Origin: Candidatus Thorarchaeota archaeon MP8T_1
GTDB taxonomy: Archaea; Asgardarchaeota; Thorarchaeia; Thorarchaeales; Thorarchaeaceae
Direction: 5' to 3'
NCBI GenBank assembly: GCA_002825465.1
Contig: PJER01000032.1
Span: 1 to 25,829 of the forward strand
Length of the DNA: 25,829 nucleotides
This document shows positions 21,901 through 25,829 of the stretch, in pieces. Both the position numbers and the translations under genes were made by a program. Each line of letters starts with the position of its first letter. The stretch's first letter is position 1. The notes below the pieces were generated by a model that was given only the letters and a program-made list of their open reading frames with translations, made no database searches and was not told the DNA's origin.

Positions 21901-24444
21901 TCATGATTTCTTCTTCATCACAATGATGATGATTATAACAACAACTCCAACAACTCCAACTATGATGAGAATCATTGTGGAATCTAGAGTTCCTCCACCT
22001 CCACTTGATGTTGTTTCATTTGTTGCAGTTGTGGTAGTAGTTGTTGTTGTAGGCTCTATAGCCATCGGAAGTACCGTAACTTTGACAGAATCAGATATTG
22101 AGTATCCTGCTCGGTCATAGAAGGTTATACTAAAAATGTAGGTTCCATCAGCTAAGCCATCAACATTGTAATTGATAGTGTTAGTGACCCAGTTTTCTGA
22201 TTCAACTAAACTTCCATTCCTTCGAATTTGATATCTATATGGGAGTTCACTACTTCCAACCCATGTAATGCTGTTGGATACATCACCTTCGGTGTATTCA
22301 ATATCACTGGGATGATTGACGGTTGGTTTGAGCATGTATGCAATTTCATTCATCCAGATTTCAAAACCATCAGGATAAGTAGAGTCATCAGTATCATCAA
22401 TATACTGTGAGATCGCAAACATATTGCAAATAACTCTGTTTCCGACACCAAGGACAATTGCTGATTGATTCATGTTGTACGAAGAGGTAATACCTGCAAT
22501 TGCTGTAGCATTATCTAGAAGGGTTACATTGGTGAAATCAGTTGACAAGATATTTGATGATGATGAGATATTGTCAGCATTATAACTAACAGGAATATCA
22601 AATATCGAATGTTCAGTCTCCCATAGATAAACTGAAGGAGGTCCTGCCGTTATCCTATCATCAAGTCCGCCAAAGCCGAGATAGTTCCACATGTAATCAT
22701 ATGCAGAAAGCCTGAACATGAAATCTCTCCAAATTACTTTTCCACCAGATTCTAGATGATCTAAAATCAATGGGTGTGAAGTCGCTGGAGCATTACTATT
22801 AGCATCAATGATAATTAAATCCCAAGATTGTAGTTTTAGGCTCTCATTGAAGTAATCACGGTCATTTGACATGTAGTATTTAACACCTAACTCATTCAGG
22901 GCCAATGTGGCAGGAGATTTGTAATAGTTATAATCAGGTCCGAAGAATACATCCCCATCAGTATAGAGAATTATATTGGCACCACCTGAACATAACCAAT
23001 TAGCTATGTTTAATGCAAACTCCATATTGTTTTGTTCAGCTATGTAATTTCCAAGGAAATTAATGTCTGCAGCAAGAAAAATACGACCGTCACCAACTTC
23101 TTGAATTCCTGCCAAGTAATCACTCCCATCCATCCAAATAGGTAGAGCGTCACCAGTGACATTGATATACGAACCACTTTCAAGATGTATTGACGAAATT
23201 CCTTCATTTATTGGATGAAATTCACTGGTAGATGAAATCATAGTGGTGTACTGGATTGTGGTAATATTCATATCATAAATTGAAAGCATTTCATTTATCC
23301 TAGTATTATGGGAACTAAATGATGACCATTCACCCAGTATTAATAATCCTCCACCGGAGGCAATCCAATTTCGAATTGCAGTGACCTCAGAAGTCGTATA
23401 GTTTAAGCCAGGAGCATCGATAAACAACATGTCATACTTTGCGAGAATACTAGGTGTAATCTCAGGATTTACTCCAGGATACAACTTGTCCAGTGTAAAA
23501 GTATGATTTACCCAGAGGTCTCTCAACTGAGCATAACGATTGGATTTGTATGATGATGGTTCATTAGCATCGATCCCATAATAGGGAAGATGTACATAAT
23601 CAAAGAGTATACGCCCCTTTGGACTAGGAACAAGCCACTCTACTGCATCAGCATAAAGATTACTCATATTTGTCAAAGCCCCATGGGTCATTTCGAAAGC
23701 AACTGTAACAACTCTACCACCACGATTGCTGGGGTCAAAGGCAAGAATTGATGCTCTGTTTGAATCAGATCCAGTATTGGCAATCATTGTGATATCAGCT
23801 CCAATCGAAGTAGCCTGCATCGCTGTGAAATCCCATCCAAAATAGTTGTAGGAAATTCCATCATCGAAAGTATCATCAATAGCATAAGATTTGGATACTG
23901 GATGACGTTCGTTGATAACAATATCACCAACCGAATAACTCCAGTATGCAGGACTACCATCAGTTCCTAATGCTTCAGGAGGCAGAATACCAAAGGCGCA
24001 TAGGAACACTCCAGCACCATCAAAGGTTAGTATACCTCCACCACCTGTCCAAAAGTCCATGACTTGCAGTGTAATATTTTCTCGAGGACAAGCATCTTCC
24101 ATAACAAAAACATCATAATCAGCAGTCATAAGTTTATGATCATAAATATCCTGAACATCAAGTAAAGTAACCTGAAAGCCATAACTCAAAAAGATTGACT
24201 CTAGAAAAGATACATTGTATGTATTGTCACCAAGAGATGTATCATAAATTGGTGATGTCATGTTTTGTTCATTATATATTGCTACTCTAACTGGTTTTTC
24301 AGTGTAACCAGTGTATGAGATTTCATTCTGCGTCTCTAATTGAATAGTATTCGATGCAGTGCCTCCATGACTGAAGACCGGCACCATAAACATTCCTGAA
24401 AGAAACAAAATGAATAGAAATGTAATTTTGCTTAGTTCTTTCAT
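21901..24444 (-). CDS. Surface protein with three glutamine-amidotransferase-like domains and a Thr-rich stalk
   Basis: This protein has 847 residues. An N-terminal signal peptide (about 5-27) is followed by three alpha/beta domains at about 52-273, 278-487 and 489-690, each with a flavodoxin/amidotransferase-like pattern: YDVFVMEDA...WTGGGGILTFDGAG; YDMLFIDAPG...IASGGGLLILGEW; WDLIIIDAN...LESGGKVIWRD. The catalytic Cys of true amidotransferases is not at the usual nucleophile elbow, so these are probably binding domains (GATase1-like/DUF4350-like). An Ig-like module spans 710-792, then a Thr run (799-806), four glycines, a membrane helix (823-842) and KKKS. The start is supported by GGAGAG upstream. 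Likely an extracellular anchored protein of unknown ligand. Confidence 0.88.
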   Translation of the reverse strand: MKELSKITFLFILFLSGMFMVPVFSHGGTASNTIQLETQNEISYTGYTEKPVRVAIYNEQNMTSPIYDTSLGDNTYNVSFLESIFLSYGFQVTLLDVQDIYDHKLMTADYDVFVMEDACPRENITLQVMDFWTGGGGILTFDGAGVFLCAFGILPPEALGTDGSPAYWSYSVGDIVINERHPVSKSYAIDDTFDDGISYNYFGWDFTAMQATSIGADITMIANTGSDSNRASILAFDPSNRGGRVVTVAFEMTHGALTNMSNLYADAVEWLVPSPKGRILFDYVHLPYYGIDANEPSSYKSNRYAQLRDLWVNHTFTLDKLYPGVNPEITPSILAKYDMLFIDAPGLNYTTSEVTAIRNWIASGGGLLILGEWSSFSSHNTRINEMLSIYDMNITTIQYTTMISSTSEFHPINEGISSIHLESGSYINVTGDALPIWMDGSDYLAGIQEVGDGRIFLAADINFLGNYIAEQNNMEFALNIANWLCSGGANIILYTDGDVFFGPDYNYYKSPATLALNELGVKYYMSNDRDYFNESLKLQSWDLIIIDANSNAPATSHPLILDHLESGGKVIWRDFMFRLSAYDYMWNYLGFGGLDDRITAGPPSVYLWETEHSIFDIPVSYNADNISSSSNILSTDFTNVTLLDNATAIAGITSSYNMNQSAIVLGVGNRVICNMFAISQYIDDTDDSTYPDGFEIWMNEIAYMLKPTVNHPSDIEYTEGDVSNSITWVGSSELPYRYQIRRNGSLVESENWVTNTINYNVDGLADGTYIFSITFYDRAGYSISDSVKVTVLPMAIEPTTTTTTTTATNETTSSGGGGTLDSTMILIIVGVVGVVVIIIIIVMKKKS

Positions 24445-24517
24445 TTACACTCTCTCCAACTCATTTGCATTCACCATCATGTAAACATACAACAGGCGTG
24501 CAGCAAATGTGAAAATG

Positions 24518-24527
24518 GTGATATAAC
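24518..24527 (-). promoter_or_regulatory. TATA box of the 847-residue protein gene
   Basis: On the minus strand GTTATATCAC lies 74-83 bases upstream of the ATG at 24444, predicting transcription start near 24495 and a leader of about 50 bases containing the Shine-Dalgarno site. Immediately upstream are two ATGCAT palindromes (24530-24535 and 24539-24544). Confidence 0.4.
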
Positions 24528-24587
24528 AGATGCATCAAATGCATATATTCGTTATCAGCATTTAATTCGCAAGAAATTTCAATCGGT

Positions 24588-25151
24588 TCAGTCAGTTGAT
24601 TTGAAATCCAATTTGATACTTCGTATTGCTCCTAATGTGGTTGGGTCTTCATCCTGATATTTTCCGGTCACCTCACGAATGGTAAGAGTGCCATCTGCTG
24701 TGAGATTCTCAACAAACGAACCCTCATGAACTCCCCATGCACCAACATCAGTATTTTCACGAACATAAAACAAACTATGGATTGCCCAAGCGTCTAATTC
24801 CTCTACAGTCTTTACTTCAGATGGAGCGTTCTCTTTCAGACCAATCCAGTCATACCTAACAACACAGTAAAAAGGATCTCCGTTGAGTCTGTCAGTTGTT
24901 TGATCCATGGTAGTTCCTTCCCATCTGAAAACAACAACAACACCCAACCATTTTCCAATCTCTTGGAAACTAATAGCGCCTTCGGGAGGTCCATCAGGTC
25001 TGTGACTACCATATTCTGTGTAGTCGCTCAGCCAAGGTAGTATAGAATAATCAATAATTCTAGTTTCAATGTCTTTCATAAGTTCATCAGTCTTCATCTC
25101 AGGCATCAAAACCACTTCCCAGTTCCAAGTGTTAGCGGCTATATAACTCAT
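24588..25151 (-). CDS. Conserved-looking hypothetical protein
   Basis: This is a 187-residue soluble protein without signal peptide or membrane helix. It has a mixed alpha/beta composition rich in Trp and acidic residues: WNWEVVLMPEM, ISFQEIGKWLGVVVVFRWEG, YCVVRYDWIGL and LDAWAIHSLFYVRENTDVG look like strands around short helices. I recognise no family and see no catalytic or metal-binding signature. The start ATG at 25151 is the first in frame and has no Shine-Dalgarno site; a TATA-like element near 25184-25193 would give a leader of about 12 bases. It diverges from the metallo-hydrolase gene over only 71 bases. Confidence 0.75.
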   Translation of the reverse strand: MSYIAANTWNWEVVLMPEMKTDELMKDIETRIIDYSILPWLSDYTEYGSHRPDGPPEGAISFQEIGKWLGVVVVFRWEGTTMDQTTDRLNGDPFYCVVRYDWIGLKENAPSEVKTVEELDAWAIHSLFYVRENTDVGAWGVHEGSFVENLTADGTLTIREVTGKYQDEDPTTLGAIRSIKLDFKSTD

Positions 25152-25183
25152 AGTTTCTGGAAATACTCAATGCGCCAAGAGAA

Positions 25184-25193
25184 GAATATATGC
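25184..25193. promoter_or_regulatory. Putative bidirectional TATA element
   Basis: GAATATATGC contains the symmetric ATATAT core. Rightward it predicts a start near 25215, about 8 bases before the GTG of the metallo-hydrolase; leftward near 25163, about 12 bases before the ATG at 25151. In a 71-base gap it is the only clear TATA-like element. Confidence 0.45.
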
Positions 25194-25222
25194 TAAAATG
25201 AATCAATTTACAGTCGATTAGA

Positions 25223-25829
25223 GTGAAGGAAGGTACAGATACATCAATCTCATTCAACCAAATTTCACAGCGAGTCATAATTGCCAATCATAGTTCATTT
25301 TACAATCTAAATGCAGCTGCAGTTGCACTGGACAACTCCATTGCGGTTATCGACCCGCTCTACTATCCATCGCAGAGCAGGAAATTTAGAGAGCATGTAG
25401 AGTCAGAATTCAACCTCCCAGTGAAATACCTATTCATAACACATTACCATGGAGATCATATCTTTGGAATGAGTTCCTTCAAGGATGTTGATGTGGTTGG
25501 AACAGAAAATCTGGTCAAAAACCTTAGAAAAAAGATTGAAACTCAATGGACACAAGAAGCATTAAATGAATGGAAGATAGAGGATCCTAGCCTTTCCGAT
25601 GACATCGATGCAATGGTGTTCTGGATACCTAACATTACTTTCACCGAGTCTTTCACAATCAAAGATGGCAATAGCAGACTTGAGTTGAAATACTCTGGAG
25701 GACATACTGGCTGCTCTGCTTTTGCGTATTTTCCAAGTGAGAAAATACTCTTTGCTGGAGACGATATTGCTGCTTATGAATGGCCATATATTAGCGATGA
25801 AACAGGGTCTCCGGATGATTACATTTCTA
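25223..25829 (+). CDS. Metallo-beta-lactamase-fold hydrolase (partial, runs off the right edge)
   Basis: The frame is open from a TGA at 25199-25201 to the window end. The most likely start is GTG at 25223, giving about 202 visible residues. Fold landmarks appear in order: IAVIDPLYY (strand before the metal site), THYHGDHIFG (the HxHxDH dinuclear metal motif), YSGGHTGCS (third metal His) and ILFAGDDIAAYEWP (Asp bridging the metals). The C-terminal metal His lies beyond the edge. A 100-residue insertion rich in Lys/Glu between the HxHxDH and GGHTGC motifs distinguishes it from short glyoxalases. Substrate unknown. No signal peptide, so probably cytoplasmic. Confidence 0.88.
   Translation, partial: MKEGTDTSISFNQISQRVIIANHSSFYNLNAAAVALDNSIAVIDPLYYPSQSRKFREHVESEFNLPVKYLFITHYHGDHIFGMSSFKDVDVVGTENLVKNLRKKIETQWTQEALNEWKIEDPSLSDDIDAMVFWIPNITFTESFTIKDGNSRLELKYSGGHTGCSAFAYFPSEKILFAGDDIAAYEWPYISDETGSPDDYIS

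Noticed and set aside
21923..22120. 65-codon plus-strand frame rich in Val and Thr
   Set aside because: It is the complement of the Thr-rich stalk and membrane helix of the 847-residue protein; compositional artefact.

Overview
The window reads as a stretch of archaeal accessory genome, most plausibly from an Asgard-type archaeon (Thorarchaeia-like); the lineage is inference. Visible support: TATA-like boxes 25-30 bases upstream of probable transcript starts, both Shine-Dalgarno-led and apparently leaderless genes, GTG starts, very large secreted proteins held by one C-terminal membrane helix (one with a Thr-rich stalk), many winged-helix/TetR regulators and about 40% GC by eye. I see no rRNA, tRNA, CRISPR array, transposase or core housekeeping gene.

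Layout. (1) 1-5037, minus: most of one giant surface protein (1679 residues visible, C-terminus beyond the left edge) with an N-terminal membrane helix, two Asp-rich thrombospondin-type-3-like blocks, an NHL-like repeat and a run of FG-GAP propeller repeats. (2) 5387-9646, plus: two unknown membrane proteins and a secreted AmpC-like serine hydrolase, then after a hairpin a polytopic membrane protein overlapping a winged-helix regulator. (3) 9728-10105: nucleoside 2-deoxyribosyltransferase-like protein. (4) 10111-12357, minus: a histidine kinase with about 16 membrane helices and eroded ATP-binding motifs, divergent from a TetR regulator (12510-13109) with two tandem perfect operators. (5) 13129-13467, minus: an HdrC-like iron-sulfur protein. 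(6) 13812-14354, minus: a winged-helix regulator divergent from a second, cytoplasmic, serine hydrolase (14468-15499), sharing a promoter with four ordered TTCGA half-sites. (7) 15529-15951, minus: MaoC-type hydratase. (8) 16064-18436, minus: NosD-like beta-helix surface protein. (9) 18554-21280, plus: zinc-ribbon methyltransferase, HsmA-family membrane protein and DUF362 protein. (10) 21314-21769, minus: ArsN2-like acetyltransferase. (11) 21901-24444, minus: 847-residue surface protein with three amidotransferase-like domains. (12) 24588-25151, minus: unknown protein, divergent from a metallo-beta-lactamase-fold gene (25223 to the right edge).

Two themes tie the region together. Three giant cell-surface proteins share a style, and two of them share one Ig-like module before the membrane anchor, so a common extracellular role is likely. 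Several small regulator-target pairs carry clear palindromic operators, which gives unusually readable archaeal promoter architecture. No complete metabolic pathway can be reconstructed.
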